DNA of 46,825 bases from an uncultured Alphaproteobacteria bacterium (GCA_937988775.1 CALKHP010000021.1:1-46825); one strand, 5' to 3'. Shown: positions 34,029 to 43,440, counted from the first letter of the stretch. Notes: a model not told the origin generated them from the letters alone. Program-made: numbers and translations.

Positions 34029-34364
34029 ATGACCTATGTGGTCACGGAGAATTGCATCAAGTGCAAGTACATGGACTGCGTGGAGGTCTGCCCGGTCGAT
34101 TGCTTCTATGAGGGCGAGAACATGCTCGTCATCCACCCGGACGAGTGTATCGACTGCGGCGTGTGCGAGCCGGAATGCCCGGCCGAGGCGATCAAGCCGG
34201 ACACCGAGCCGGGGCTTGAATCCTGGCTGAAACTCAACGCCGATTACGCGCCGACCTGGCCGAATATCACCATCAAGCGCGATCCGCCCGCCGATGCCAA
34301 GGCGTTTGACGGCGTGCCCGGCAAGCTGGCGCAGTTCTCGCCCGAGCCCGGCGAGGGCGACTAG
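34029..34364 (+). CDS. fdxA: FdxA, 7Fe [3Fe-4S][4Fe-4S] ferredoxin
   Basis: The 111-residue protein carries Cys9, 12, 17, 21 and 25 and Cys40, 43, 46 and 50, the ligand pattern of seven-iron ferredoxins (N-terminal TYVVTENCIKC, then ECIDCGVCEPECP). FdxA passes electrons in central metabolism; its partner is unknown here. ATG 34029 is preceded by a GAGG-rich site. Downstream, a small AGGGC-CGA-GCCCT hairpin begins at 34363, overlapping the last bases of the TAG stop, but with no T-run. Confidence 0.96.
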   Translation: MTYVVTENCIKCKYMDCVEVCPVDCFYEGENMLVIHPDECIDCGVCEPECPAEAIKPDTEPGLESWLKLNADYAPTWPNITIKRDPPADAKAFDGVPGKLAQFSPEPGEGD

Positions 34365-34766
34365 GGCCGAGCCCTGTAACGCGCGCAAAGGCATGGCCTG
34401 CGCGCCGCGCTGAAAGTGATGGCAAAGCGGCCGAATGCGCCCGGCTCCTGTTAACCCTCGAAGGGTGGCACAGGGCTTAGCCTTTGATTTTTGGCAAAAA
34501 TTGTGGTAACCATGGCTTCAGTCGAGGTCGTCACAACAATTCCGAGCCCGTGAACGGGCGTTTCCACGTTGCATATCGTCGCGATAAAGCGCAGCAGCCG
34601 GCCTATTTCACTTAGGCTGGAGGAATGGAGTTTTCGTGGTTTGTTTTCGGCTGACCGAGGACCCGGAATCGTACAGACCTCCGGGCCCGTTGTTTGCTGT
34701 CCAGCACGACGGCAATCGTGAAATCGATGTCTCCCGTTGCGGGGACGATCGTCTACGAGGGGTGAG
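34365..34766. other. 402-bp intergenic region upstream of carD
   Basis: No gene is supported here. An AT-rich patch at 34480-34505 contains a perfect odd palindrome, ATTTTTG-G-CAAAAAT (34487-34501). TTAACCCT (34451) and GTAACCAT (34506) are near-matches to the CtrA half-site TTAACCAT. No clear -35/-10 pair was found, although carD must be transcribed from here or from upstream readthrough. Confidence 0.4.
34487..34501. promoter_or_regulatory. AT-rich perfect palindrome upstream of carD
   Basis: ATTTTTG-G-CAAAAAT forms a 7-bp perfect inverted repeat around one base, 266 bp before the carD ATG. It is the most AT-rich local stretch around carD. An operator or a DNA-structure site is possible; the binding factor is unknown. 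Confidence 0.35.
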
Positions 34767-35351
34767 ATGACCGCAAAAAAGGCTGCTACCCGGCAAGGTT
34801 TCAAAACAGGTGAATTCATCGTGTATCCCGCCCATGGCGTCGGGCAGATCACGGCAATCGAGGAGCAGGAGGTCGCGGGCTTCAAGCTTGAGCTGTTCGT
34901 CATCAGTTTCGCCAAGGACAAGATGACGCTGCGCGTGCCCACCACGAAGGTGGTGTCGGTCGGCATGCGCAAGCTGGCGGACGAGACCCTGCTCGCGCAG
35001 GCCCTGGAGGTTCTCACCGGCCGTGCGCGCATCAAGCGCACCATGTGGAGCCGCCGCGCCCAGGAATACGAGGCGAAGATCAACTCGGGCGACATCATCG
35101 CCATCGCCGAGGTGGTGCGCGACCTCTATCGCTCCGAGGCCCAGCCCGAGCAGTCCTACAGCGAGCGCCAGCTTTACGAATCCGCGCTTGATCGGCTTGT
35201 GCGCGAGATTTCCGCCGTCGACGACATTACCGACACCGAGTCGCTCAAGAAGATCGAGACCAATCTCGCCAAGAACCCGCGCCGGGCGAAAGCCGCGGTC
35301 GAGGATAGCGACGATGTCGCCGAGGACGAGCAGGAAGAAGAAGCCGCCTGA
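34767..35351 (+). CDS. CarD/CdnL-family RNA polymerase-binding regulator
   Basis: The 194-residue protein begins with the RNA polymerase-interaction domain (FKTGEFIVYPAHGVGQITAIEEQEVAG), followed by the CarD C-terminal helical domain (RRAQEYEAKINSGDIIAIAEVVRDLYR). An acidic C-terminal tail ends DEQEEEAA. CarD proteins stabilise open promoter complexes and affect rRNA transcription and stress response. ATG 34767 follows GAGGGG. The gene is monocistronic in appearance, ending in a strong terminator at 35389-35416. Confidence 0.95.
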   Translation: MTAKKAATRQGFKTGEFIVYPAHGVGQITAIEEQEVAGFKLELFVISFAKDKMTLRVPTTKVVSVGMRKLADETLLAQALEVLTGRARIKRTMWSRRAQEYEAKINSGDIIAIAEVVRDLYRSEAQPEQSYSERQLYESALDRLVREISAVDDITDTESLKKIETNLAKNPRRAKAAVEDSDDVAEDEQEEEAA

Positions 35352-35388
35352 GGCAGCGCTTCCGAGACGGAACGACACCACGAACGCG

Positions 35389-35416
35389 AAAGCCCGGCCC
35401 TCCCGCCGGGCTTTTT
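35389..35416 (+). terminator. Intrinsic terminator of carD
   Basis: The stem AAAGCCCGGC / GCCGGGC followed by TTTTTGTT, with a CCTCCC loop, makes a strong rho-independent terminator 37 bp after the carD stop. It separates carD from rpoH transcription. Confidence 0.9.
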
Positions 35417-35435
35417 GTTGTCCTCGTCCCGGCGC

Positions 35436-35461
35436 GGAACGAAATACGCCCCTGAAACGTT
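35436..35461 (+). promoter_or_regulatory. EcfG-type general stress promoter of rpoH2
   Basis: GGAAC (35436-35440), 17 bp, CGTT (35458-35461) is an exact match to the alphaproteobacterial EcfG/RpoE2 promoter consensus GGAAC-N16/17-CGTT. It lies 20 bp after the carD terminator and about 110 bp before the rpoH ATG. In Sinorhizobium meliloti rpoH2 is a known RpoE2 target, so the placement is biologically sensible. Confidence 0.75.
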
Positions 35462-35573
35462 GTCCTGTCAGGCGGCGTTGCGGCATTTGCAGGCGCGCCC
35501 GACCGGTCCGGCCATGTGAGGCACAGCACATTGCCGCGACCCGCTTGGCGCTAGTTTCGGCTGGGAGCGTGAG

Positions 35574-36437
<864 letters not shown>

Positions 36438-36526
36438 CAGGGCCTTCGTGTGACAGGCCGCCCGTAAGCAGGCCTTGCCTTCTTAGGCTGGTTTTTTGCG
36501 CGAAGCCCCGACAGGAGCAGAATTAT

Positions 36527-36640
36527 CCCCTTCTCCCGCCTGCGGGAGAAGGTCCCGACAGGGGGATGAGGGGAACCCGCGCGCCATCACCCCTCATCCG
36601 TCTGCTGCGCAGACACCTTCTCCCGCAGGCGGGAGAAGGG
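36527..36640. repeat. Dispersed inverted-repeat element, copy C (two mirror-image arms)
   Basis: Two arms, CCTTCTCCCGCCTGCGGGAG... and ...CTCCCGCAGGCGGGAGAAGG, face each other across a GATGAGGGG ... CCCCTCATC core. It is the same module as at 21591 and 25073. It lies between convergent rpoH and the M48 protease gene, where it may also limit readthrough. Confidence 0.75.
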
Positions 36641-36681
36641 TTTCCGGCCTGCACACCTTCCAAAGGCCGCCAGCCCCGGCG

Positions 36682-38148
36682 CTATTCGACCACGATCTTG
36701 TATTGCTGGCCCGGCACCGGATGGGCGTCGCTGTCGAGCCCGTTCAGCACCATGAAGCGCTCCAGCTTGTCGGTGCCGGGCATGCGGGCGGCAAGGCTGG
36801 TGAAATCGACATCGCCGCGCGCGGTGACGAGCGCGATGCGCGCGGGTCTGGCGGCGCGCGTCTCCTCGCCGCTCAGCCGCCGGAAGCTCTGCGCCGCCTT
36901 CTTGAAGCGCGCATCGAGTTCCGGGCTGAAATGCAGCGCCGCGAAGATGATGCGGTAGACCTGCGTGCCGAGCCTGACCGCGAACACGCGGTAGGTCCAC
37001 TCGCCTTCCTTGGCGAGCGCTGTGGCGCCGGGCAGGCCGTTGACGGAGATCGCCTCGACATCGGTCATTTTCACGCCGTCGATAATACCGGTCTCGAGCA
37101 GCTTCTGCAGCGGCGCGGCCGGCGGCACGCTCACCGTGTCGAGCTTGAGCAGCTCGGTCGCGTTATTGGCGAAGCCGATCACCGCCTGCGGATTATTCTC
37201 GAGCGAGAAGCCCTCGGGCGCCGTGAAGCTGAAGCCGAGGCGCGGATGAATGAAGGTCCGCCCGCGCACGACGCCCTCGGCCGGGTCCTCGCCGAAGGTC
37301 ACGCCGTCGATCACCGCGAGCCAGCGCGCGCGGTCCGGCCGCACCACGCCAGGCGCGCTGATTTGCCGCGCCGCCAGCACCGCCAGCTGGATGCGCTCGG
37401 GCGTCGAGGGATGGGTGGCGGTGATGTCGGGCGCTTGCGCTCCCGCCTGCTTGCCGAGCATCGCGGCGCGCACCGCGGCGCTGCGCCCGAGCGAGATCAG
37501 GAAGCGCGAGGCACCATAGGGGTCGTAGCCGGCCTTGGCGAGCGTGCGCACCGCGATCTGGTCGGCTTCGAGCTCCTGCTGGCGCGAGAAGCTCGCGATC
37601 GCCAGCTTGCCCTGCTCGCGCTTGGCCTCGCTGGCGATCGGGTTGTTCAGCACCTCGCCATCGACCCGGCTGAGCAGCGCCGAGCGCCGTTGCAGGTTCT
37701 CGCGCTCGCTGGCATGGCGCGCCGTGACATGGGCCATTTCATGCGCCAGCACGGCGGCGGCCTCGGAGGTGTCGTTGGCCAGCGTCAGCAGGCCGCGCGT
37801 CACGTAGATATTGCCGTTGGGCAGCGCAAAGGCGTTGACCGCCGGCGAATTCAGGATGGTGACGCGGTAATGCTCGCTCGGCTTGTCGGTCGCAGCGCCA
37901 AGCTTTCCGACCATCTCGGTCAGGAACTGCTGCAGGGCCGGCGCCTTGTACTCGCCGCCGAACGCCGCGACGAGCGTGCGGTGTTCCCGCGTCGCCGCCG
38001 TTTCCCCGCCCGAGACGCGCGGCACCGACGCCGGCAACGGCATCTGGTCCGGGCCGATCGCTGAACTGAGCGGCGCATCGGTGGCGCAGGCCGCCAGCAG
38101 CAAGGCGAAAGCCGCCGCGACCAGGCCGTGGCGCAAGCGGAGCTTCAT
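36682..38148 (-). CDS. M48-family metalloprotease, lipoprotein (BepA-like)
   Basis: This 488-residue lipoprotein has a lipobox LLAAC with Cys21 (start MKLRLRHGLVAAAFALLLAAC). The zinc site is H136-E137-M-A-H140 (VLAHEMAHVTARHA), with the third ligand E194 in QQELEADQIA. M48 lipoproteins act in envelope protein quality control. A C-terminal region after residue 250 has a beta-rich domain and a final LysM-like stretch. The frame is open to 38262, but the ATG at 38148 begins the signal peptide. Confidence 0.9.
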   Translation of the reverse strand: MKLRLRHGLVAAAFALLLAACATDAPLSSAIGPDQMPLPASVPRVSGGETAATREHRTLVAAFGGEYKAPALQQFLTEMVGKLGAATDKPSEHYRVTILNSPAVNAFALPNGNIYVTRGLLTLANDTSEAAAVLAHEMAHVTARHASERENLQRRSALLSRVDGEVLNNPIASEAKREQGKLAIASFSRQQELEADQIAVRTLAKAGYDPYGASRFLISLGRSAAVRAAMLGKQAGAQAPDITATHPSTPERIQLAVLAARQISAPGVVRPDRARWLAVIDGVTFGEDPAEGVVRGRTFIHPRLGFSFTAPEGFSLENNPQAVIGFANNATELLKLDTVSVPPAAPLQKLLETGIIDGVKMTDVEAISVNGLPGATALAKEGEWTYRVFAVRLGTQVYRIIFAALHFSPELDARFKKAAQSFRRLSGEETRAARPARIALVTARGDVDFTSLAARMPGTDKLERFMVLNGLDSDAHPVPGQQYKIVVE

Positions 38149-38161
38149 CCGCGCCCCCCCG

Positions 38162-38983
38162 TCACTGTGCCTCGACGCTTCGCGTGTCGTAAGGATCCGA
38201 AATCTCGATATCATCCGGACTGTAAGCCTCGATCCTTGGCTGCCGCGCGCCAGAGACGACACCGCGCACGAGGAGGTGCCGCCCGATCAATGTTGCCGGT
38301 TTCTTAGCTGCCGCGTCAAAGCTCTTCAATCGCCGTCTTGGGATCACGACGCTAAAATCGCCATGGCGCCGCCGCCCGAAGTTGAGGAAAACCACGCTGC
38401 GCCCCTCGCCAAGGCCAAGCAGCCGACCCGCGACCACGGTCCGGCGCCCATGCCGCGCCAGCAACCTTGCCGTTTCCTCTGCCGGGATCACCGCCTCCTC
38501 GGCATCGCCCCAGATGCCGCGCGTCTCGCGCCGCGCCGCAGCCTCCGCCACCATCAGGCGGCGCCAGCACGGCGCGGTGAAACCGCCGGGCAGCGCGCGC
38601 GCCTCCCCCGCGCGCAGCACATCCTCCTGCAGCCAGGAAGCGCTGCTATCGGTGGCGGACGGCATGAAAAGCGAAGCGGCATGCCGCCCCCAGCGATCCT
38701 CGCCGCCGGTCGCCGCGAGCACGATGGTGCCGGACGACAGCCGCTGCCGGAGCGCCGCCACCAGGCGCGGCCGCACGGCGCCGCTGTTTTCAAGGCCGTG
38801 CACGCTCAGGCGCTGGCCGTCATCGAGCACGATCTCGCCGCCTTCCGTAACCGAGGCGACCGCCACCGGCTCGGCCTCGGCCGCCTCGCACGTCGCCGCC
38901 TGCGCCCGGCCGACGAGCAGGGACCCGAAAACAAGCCCGGCGCACAGCGAAACACGGAACCAGGCGGCGGCTGTTTTTTTCAT
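38162..38983 (-). CDS. Exported SNase-like (thermonuclease-fold) protein, probably degenerate
   Basis: This 273-residue protein starts with a signal peptide (MKKTAAAWFRVS to GRAQA) and has the SNase-like beta-barrel pattern (VTEGGEIVLDDGQRLSVHGLEN, then EDRWGRHAASLF). The WGR-x(3)-SLF segment corresponds to the YGR Arg of staphylococcal nuclease, but the DGD calcium loop and the first catalytic Arg are replaced (EGG, and VHGLEN for RLL-VDTPE). It may therefore be non-catalytic. It lies directly upstream of the M48 gene in the same direction (13 bp between stop and next start), so an operon is likely. Confidence 0.75.
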   Translation of the reverse strand: MKKTAAAWFRVSLCAGLVFGSLLVGRAQAATCEAAEAEPVAVASVTEGGEIVLDDGQRLSVHGLENSGAVRPRLVAALRQRLSSGTIVLAATGGEDRWGRHAASLFMPSATDSSASWLQEDVLRAGEARALPGGFTAPCWRRLMVAEAAARRETRGIWGDAEEAVIPAEETARLLARHGRRTVVAGRLLGLGEGRSVVFLNFGRRRHGDFSVVIPRRRLKSFDAAAKKPATLIGRHLLVRGVVSGARQPRIEAYSPDDIEISDPYDTRSVEAQ

Positions 38984-39013
38984 GACGGCGCTATGCTACA
39001 CGCATTCCGCGCG

Positions 39014-39087
<74 letters not shown>

Positions 39088-39109
39088 CGTGCGCGACGGC
39101 GCGGAGCGC

Positions 39110-39598
39110 CTACCGCATCGCGCGCAGCGACAGGTCGGCGACGCCGAGCGCGAGGTTCACGCCGACCTGCGCGCTGACCGACAGGGGCTGCAGCGAGATC
39201 GAGCGATCGCCGCCGCCAACCAGGACGTTGGCGCCGCCGCCCGCGCCGATCGCGGCTTCGCCGGTGGCGCCGACATAGTTGCCGGCGAGCGCGCCGCGCC
39301 GAAGCCCGCGCGAGGGCGCGAACACCGCCCAGCCGATCACGCCGCGCTTGGTCGCGCCGATATCCAGCCCGAATTTCCGGATCGAACCGGAATAGCGCTC
39401 GATGCGGCCGCGCTGCGGCTGGAAGCGGCACACCATGCTCTTCTGCGAGGTGACGATCAGGCCGATGCCGCCCGAGACATTGCAGCGCAGCACGCCGATC
39501 TGGGTTTTGCCTTGCGCGGCGGCAGGCGTCGCGACGGCGAGGGGCGCGGCCAGCAGGCCGGCGAGAATGGCGCCCATGGCGCCGTATGGTTTCATCAT
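39110..39598 (-). CDS. DUF992 family protein, exported
   Basis: This protein of about 162 residues has a signal peptide (MMKPYGAMGAILAGLLAAPL to PAAAQ). The mature part has the DUF992 pattern: GVLRCNVSGGIGLIVTSQKSMVCRF, SGSIRKFGLDIGAT, GNYVGATGEAAIGAGGGANVLVGG. DUF992 is of unknown function and is common in Hyphomicrobiales. The ORF runs to 39709, but ATG 39598 begins the signal peptide. A perfect EcfG-type promoter lies 54 bp upstream, so it may be part of the general stress regulon. Confidence 0.82.
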   Translation of the reverse strand: MMKPYGAMGAILAGLLAAPLAVATPAAAQGKTQIGVLRCNVSGGIGLIVTSQKSMVCRFQPQRGRIERYSGSIRKFGLDIGATKRGVIGWAVFAPSRGLRRGALAGNYVGATGEAAIGAGGGANVLVGGGDRSISLQPLSVSAQVGVNLALGVADLSLRAMR

Positions 39599-39651
39599 GA
39601 TCCGGGCTCTTTCAAAATTGACGCGGCCGGTGCGACCGCCGATCTCCGACG

Positions 39652-39677
39652 AACGCACGAGCCCCACCCGACGTTCC
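39652..39677 (-). promoter_or_regulatory. EcfG-type general stress promoter of the DUF992 gene
   Basis: Read on the minus strand: GGAAC (39677-39673), 17 bp, CGTT (39655-39652), an exact consensus match. The -10 end is 54 bp before the ATG at 39598, so the predicted 5' untranslated region would be about 45-50 nt, a normal length. It is identical in layout to the rpoH promoter at 35436. Confidence 0.7.
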
Positions 39678-39766
39678 GCGCGCCGCCTTGCCGTCATCCG
39701 GGATGGCACAGCGCGGCGGCCGTGCTACACCGGCGCCGACCGCGCCGGAGAAAGGACCGCCAGCCT

Positions 39767-40903
39767 TTGCCGCAGCAAGCCAAGATCTGCTTTGTCGTGA
39801 CAGAGGACTGGTTCTTCGTCTCGCATTTCCTGCCCATCGCCGGGGCCGCGCTCGCCGATGGTTTTGCCGTCTCGCTGGTGTGCAATGTCGGCGAGCACCA
39901 GGGCGCCATCGAGGCCTCCGGCATCCGCGTGCTGCCGCTCGGCGGCGAACGCCGCAGCCTGAACCCGCTGCGCCTGCTTGGCCAGGTCAACCGGCTGCGC
40001 GCCGCGCTCGCCGCCGAGCAACCCGATATCGTGCATCTCGTCGCCCTGAAGCCGATCGTGCTCGGCGGGCTCGCCGCGCGCTTCGCCGGCATAACCAGGC
40101 GCGTCGTGGCGCTGACCGGCACCGGCTTTCTCGGCCTGGCGCATGGCCCGGCAGCCCGGCTGGCCCGGCTGCTGTTGCGCCATGGCGTGCGTTTCATCCT
40201 CGCTGGCCCCGGCACGCGCTGGCTGTTCGAGAACCGCGACGACATCGCGCTGTTCGGGCTCTCGGAAGCGGCTGGCGACCGCATCACCGTGGTCGGCGGC
40301 GCCGGCATCGACGAGACCGAGATCGCGGTGTGTCCGCTGCCGCCGGGCGCGACGCTCAAGGTGGCGCTGGTGGCGCGCATGCTGTGGTCGAAGGGCATCG
40401 ATCTCGCCGTCGCGGCCGTGCGGCTTGCCCGCGCCCGGGGCGCCGACGTGACGCTGTCGCTTTACGGCGCGCCCGACCCCGCCAACCCGCGCGCCTTTCC
40501 GGTCGCGCAGTTGCGGCAATGGGGCGCCGGGGACGGCATCGCCTGGCATGGCCATAGCGACGATATCGCCGGCGTGTGGGCGGCCCACCACCTGTGCCTG
40601 TTGCCCTCGCGCGGCGGCGAGGGCCTGCCGCGCAGCCTGCTCGAGGCCGCGGCGAGCGGCCGCGCCATTCTCACCACCGACGTGCCGGGCTGCCGCGATC
40701 TGGTGCGCGACGGGCAGGAGGGCCGCATCGTGCCGCCGGACGATGTGCCCGCGCTCGCTGATGCGCTATGCGCGCTAGCGCGGGACCGGGCCGAGGTCAC
40801 CCGCATGGGACAAGCGGCGCGGGCAAGGCTCTGCGCTGGTTTCACGCAAAGCGCCGTCACCATGACGGTTGTCGACCTCTACCGCGATCTCGCCGGGCGC
40901 TGA
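39767..40903 (+). CDS. GT4-family glycosyltransferase
   Basis: This protein of about 378 residues has two Rossmann-like halves typical of GT-B enzymes. The conserved C-terminal motif has the E-x7-E pair in EGLPRSLLEAAASGRAILTTD. GT4 enzymes transfer a sugar from a nucleotide donor, for example in capsule or O-antigen synthesis; no other polysaccharide genes are near. The long frame starts at 39089, but the family sequence begins after TTG at 39767, with AAGGA at 39752-39756 in front. The start is therefore an inferred TTG. Confidence 0.88.
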   Translation: MPQQAKICFVVTEDWFFVSHFLPIAGAALADGFAVSLVCNVGEHQGAIEASGIRVLPLGGERRSLNPLRLLGQVNRLRAALAAEQPDIVHLVALKPIVLGGLAARFAGITRRVVALTGTGFLGLAHGPAARLARLLLRHGVRFILAGPGTRWLFENRDDIALFGLSEAAGDRITVVGGAGIDETEIAVCPLPPGATLKVALVARMLWSKGIDLAVAAVRLARARGADVTLSLYGAPDPANPRAFPVAQLRQWGAGDGIAWHGHSDDIAGVWAAHHLCLLPSRGGEGLPRSLLEAAASGRAILTTDVPGCRDLVRDGQEGRIVPPDDVPALADALCALARDRAEVTRMGQAARARLCAGFTQSAVTMTVVDLYRDLAGR

Positions 40904-40992
40904 TCATGCTCAAGCCTTTGTGACCGCACGCGCGCTTTCGCGCGGCAGGCAGGCCGTGCCATGCTCCGGTCGGAACGAACAGGAGAAACGCC

Positions 40993-41856
40993 ATGGATCT
41001 CGGTATCGAAAAGGCTGCCCGGCTCGACCCCGAGATGCGGCGCCGGAAATTCCTCGGCGGCGGCGTCGCCGCCGGTTTCGCGCTCGCGGTGCAGCCGGTC
41101 GCGGCCCAGACCGTGATCACCACCGATACCGCCGGCCTCAGCGCCGGCATGGTCGAGGTGCCGACCAAGGACGGCACGGTGCCGGCCTATCGCGCCCGTC
41201 CCGAGGCGAATGCGAGCGCGCCGGTCATCCTGGTCGTGCAGGAAATTTTCGGCGTGCACGAGCATATCAAGGATATCTGCCGGCGCCTCGCCAAGCTCGG
41301 CTATTACGCCATCGCGCCGGACCTGTATTTCCGGCAGGGCGATGCCACCAAGATCAGCGATATCGGCGCATTGGTGAAGGATATCGTCGCCAAGGTGCCA
41401 GACGCGCAGGTGATGGCCGATCTCGACAGCGCCGCCGGCTTCGCCAAATCCGAAGGCGCCGCCGCCGACCGGCTTGCCATCACCGGCTTCTGCTGGGGCG
41501 GGCGCATCGTCTGGCTGTATTGCGAGCACAGCCGGGCCGTGAAGGCCGGCGTCGCCTGGTACGGCAAGCTCGTCGGCGCCACCGACCCGCTGCACCCGAA
41601 GAACCCGATCGACCTCGTCGCCAGCCTGAACTGCCCGGTGCTCGGCCTCTATGGCGGCGCCGATACCGGCATCCCGCCGGCGACCACCGATGAGATGAAA
41701 CAGGCCGCCGACGCCGCCGGCAAGAACACCGAATTCGTCGTCTATCCCGACACGCCGCACGCTTTCAACGCCGACTACCGGCCAAGCTATCGCGAAGGCC
41801 CGGCCAAGGATGGCTGGAGCCGCATGCAGAAATGGTTCAAGGAAAACGGCGTGTAA
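40993..41856 (+). CDS. Tat-exported dienelactone hydrolase-family protein
   Basis: The 287-residue protein has a twin-arginine signal (MRRRKFLGGG then a hydrophobic stretch to AAQ). The alpha/beta-hydrolase triad is visible as C167 (GFCWGG), D224 (GGADTG) and H256 (TPHAF). Dienelactone hydrolases open lactone rings in aromatic catabolism; this exported variant may use another ester. GGAG precedes ATG 40993. No aromatic-degradation operon surrounds it. Confidence 0.9.
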   Translation: MDLGIEKAARLDPEMRRRKFLGGGVAAGFALAVQPVAAQTVITTDTAGLSAGMVEVPTKDGTVPAYRARPEANASAPVILVVQEIFGVHEHIKDICRRLAKLGYYAIAPDLYFRQGDATKISDIGALVKDIVAKVPDAQVMADLDSAAGFAKSEGAAADRLAITGFCWGGRIVWLYCEHSRAVKAGVAWYGKLVGATDPLHPKNPIDLVASLNCPVLGLYGGADTGIPPATTDEMKQAADAAGKNTEFVVYPDTPHAFNADYRPSYREGPAKDGWSRMQKWFKENGV

Positions 41857-41860
41857 GAGG

Positions 41861-42643
41861 TCAGGCGGCCGGCCCCGATACCGCCGCGCCCGGCCGCAAC
41901 ACGCCGTCCGACAGCACGGAGGCGTAAATCCCCAGTTCGGAATGGCCGAAATGGTCCTTCAGTTCCAGCGGCACGCGAATATCGCGCTCCGCCGTATCCG
42001 GATCGACCTCGGTCGCAGGACAGCGCCTGATGCGGATCAGCCCCTTGAGGCCGATATCGCCAATGGCGAAGTCGCGCTCGAGCCAGTCGAATTCGGCCCA
42101 GGGCGGAATGCCGTCGATCAGGAAATTGGCGCGAAAGCGCCGGTAATCGACGCGCCGGCCGATGCGGGCCTCGAGATCGCGCACCGAGGCCAGGTTGATG
42201 ATCGACACCGCCTCCATGAACACCGGCGAACGCACGCTCGAATCGGTGAAGCGATGCTCGCGCGCGCCGACCAGCCGCAGCGGCCCATCCAGCGTCTCGC
42301 CCATGAAACCGGTGACCGCCTCGGCGATACGCCGGCGCCCCTCCGCCTCCTCCAGCGAACCGGACACGAGCGGCGCGTCGTCGACGCCGATCTCGATCAG
42401 CCGGTCGGCCTCCCGGTAGCGCGTGCGCAACCGGGCGACCTTCTCATAGCGCGCCAGCACGGCGAACTTGGTTTTCGGCAGGGGCGCCGGATGGGCCTCG
42501 TCGAATACCGTATCGACCAGCGCCAGCGCGTATTTCCGGTCATGCGGGATGCCGATGCCGGCGCTCATGCGCACGGCATCGAGCCGGTCCTCCGTCAGGC
42601 CCTTGATCGGAAAGCGCGAAATGGAAACAAGCGTGCCGCTCAT
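41861..42643 (-). CDS. MOSC-domain protein
   Basis: The 260-residue protein has an N-terminal beta-barrel domain (SGTLVSISRFPIKGLTEDRL) and a MOSC core with the conserved Cys in RRCPATEVDPDT. MOSC domains act in molybdenum-cofactor sulfur transfer or in reductases of N-hydroxylated compounds (the mARC/YcbX group). YcbX-like proteins usually carry a C-terminal 2Fe-2S ferredoxin domain, which is missing here. The SDR gene at 42665 is transcribed in the same direction just upstream. Confidence 0.85.
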   Translation of the reverse strand: MSGTLVSISRFPIKGLTEDRLDAVRMSAGIGIPHDRKYALALVDTVFDEAHPAPLPKTKFAVLARYEKVARLRTRYREADRLIEIGVDDAPLVSGSLEEAEGRRRIAEAVTGFMGETLDGPLRLVGAREHRFTDSSVRSPVFMEAVSIINLASVRDLEARIGRRVDYRRFRANFLIDGIPPWAEFDWLERDFAIGDIGLKGLIRIRRCPATEVDPDTAERDIRVPLELKDHFGHSELGIYASVLSDGVLRPGAAVSGPAA

Positions 42644-42664
42644 CGCCGGCTCCGATCCATCAGT

Positions 42665-43420
42665 TCAGCCGCGCCCGACATACGGCATCTTGGTCGCCAT
42701 CACCGTCATGGTCAGCACATTGGCATCGAGCGGCAGGCTCGCCATATAGGCCACCGCATTGGCGACATTCTCGGCCGCCATCGTCGGCTCGGGCTTCATC
42801 GTGCCGTCGGCCTGCGGCACGCCGCCGGCCATGCGCGCCGTCATCGGCGTCGCGGCATTGCCGATATCGACCTGGCCGCAGGCAATGTCGAAATTACGCC
42901 CGTCGAGCGCCGTCGCCTTGGTCAGGCCGGTGATGGCATGCTTGGTCGCGGTATAGGGCGCCGAGAACGGCCGCGGCGTATGCGCCGAGATCGAGCCGTT
43001 ATTGATGATGCGCCCGCCATGCGGCTTCTGCTTCTTCATGATGCGCATCGCCTGCTGCGTGCACAGGAACGGCCCGGTCAGGTTGACGGCGACGCAGGCG
43101 CTCCACTGCTCGTAGGTGAGTTCTTCCATCGGCACGGCAGGCGTGCCCATGCCGGCATTGTTGAACAGCACGTCGAGCCGGCCGTAATCCTTCTCGATGC
43201 CGGCAAACAGCGCCGCGACCGCCTTCGGGTCGCCGACATCGGCCGAGACGCCCTTGGCCTTGCCGCCGGCCGCCGCGATCTCGCGCGCGGCGTCCTGCAG
43301 CGGCTCGAGCCTGCGCCCGACGATCACCACCGTGTAGCCCGCCTTGGCGAGCGCCATCGCCGTCGCCTTGCCGACGCCGGTGCCGCCACCGGTCACAACT
43401 GCAATCTTTTCACCCGCCAT
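42665..43420 (-). CDS. SDR-family oxidoreductase
   Basis: This 251-residue short-chain dehydrogenase has the cofactor-binding TGGGTGVGKA, the NNAG motif, and catalytic S and Y-x3-K (SAPYTATKHA). The VGRR after beta 2 suggests NADP preference. The substrate is unknown. GGAG is 7 nt from ATG 43420, and an in-frame GTG at 43423 is the alternative. A perfect palindrome lies at 43441-43452, 20 bp upstream, so it is likely under a local regulator. Confidence 0.9.
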   Translation of the reverse strand: MAGEKIAVVTGGGTGVGKATAMALAKAGYTVVIVGRRLEPLQDAAREIAAAGGKAKGVSADVGDPKAVAALFAGIEKDYGRLDVLFNNAGMGTPAVPMEELTYEQWSACVAVNLTGPFLCTQQAMRIMKKQKPHGGRIINNGSISAHTPRPFSAPYTATKHAITGLTKATALDGRNFDIACGQVDIGNAATPMTARMAGGVPQADGTMKPEPTMAAENVANAVAYMASLPLDANVLTMTVMATKMPYVGRG

Positions 43421-43440
43421 CACGCTTCTCCGACAATCTT

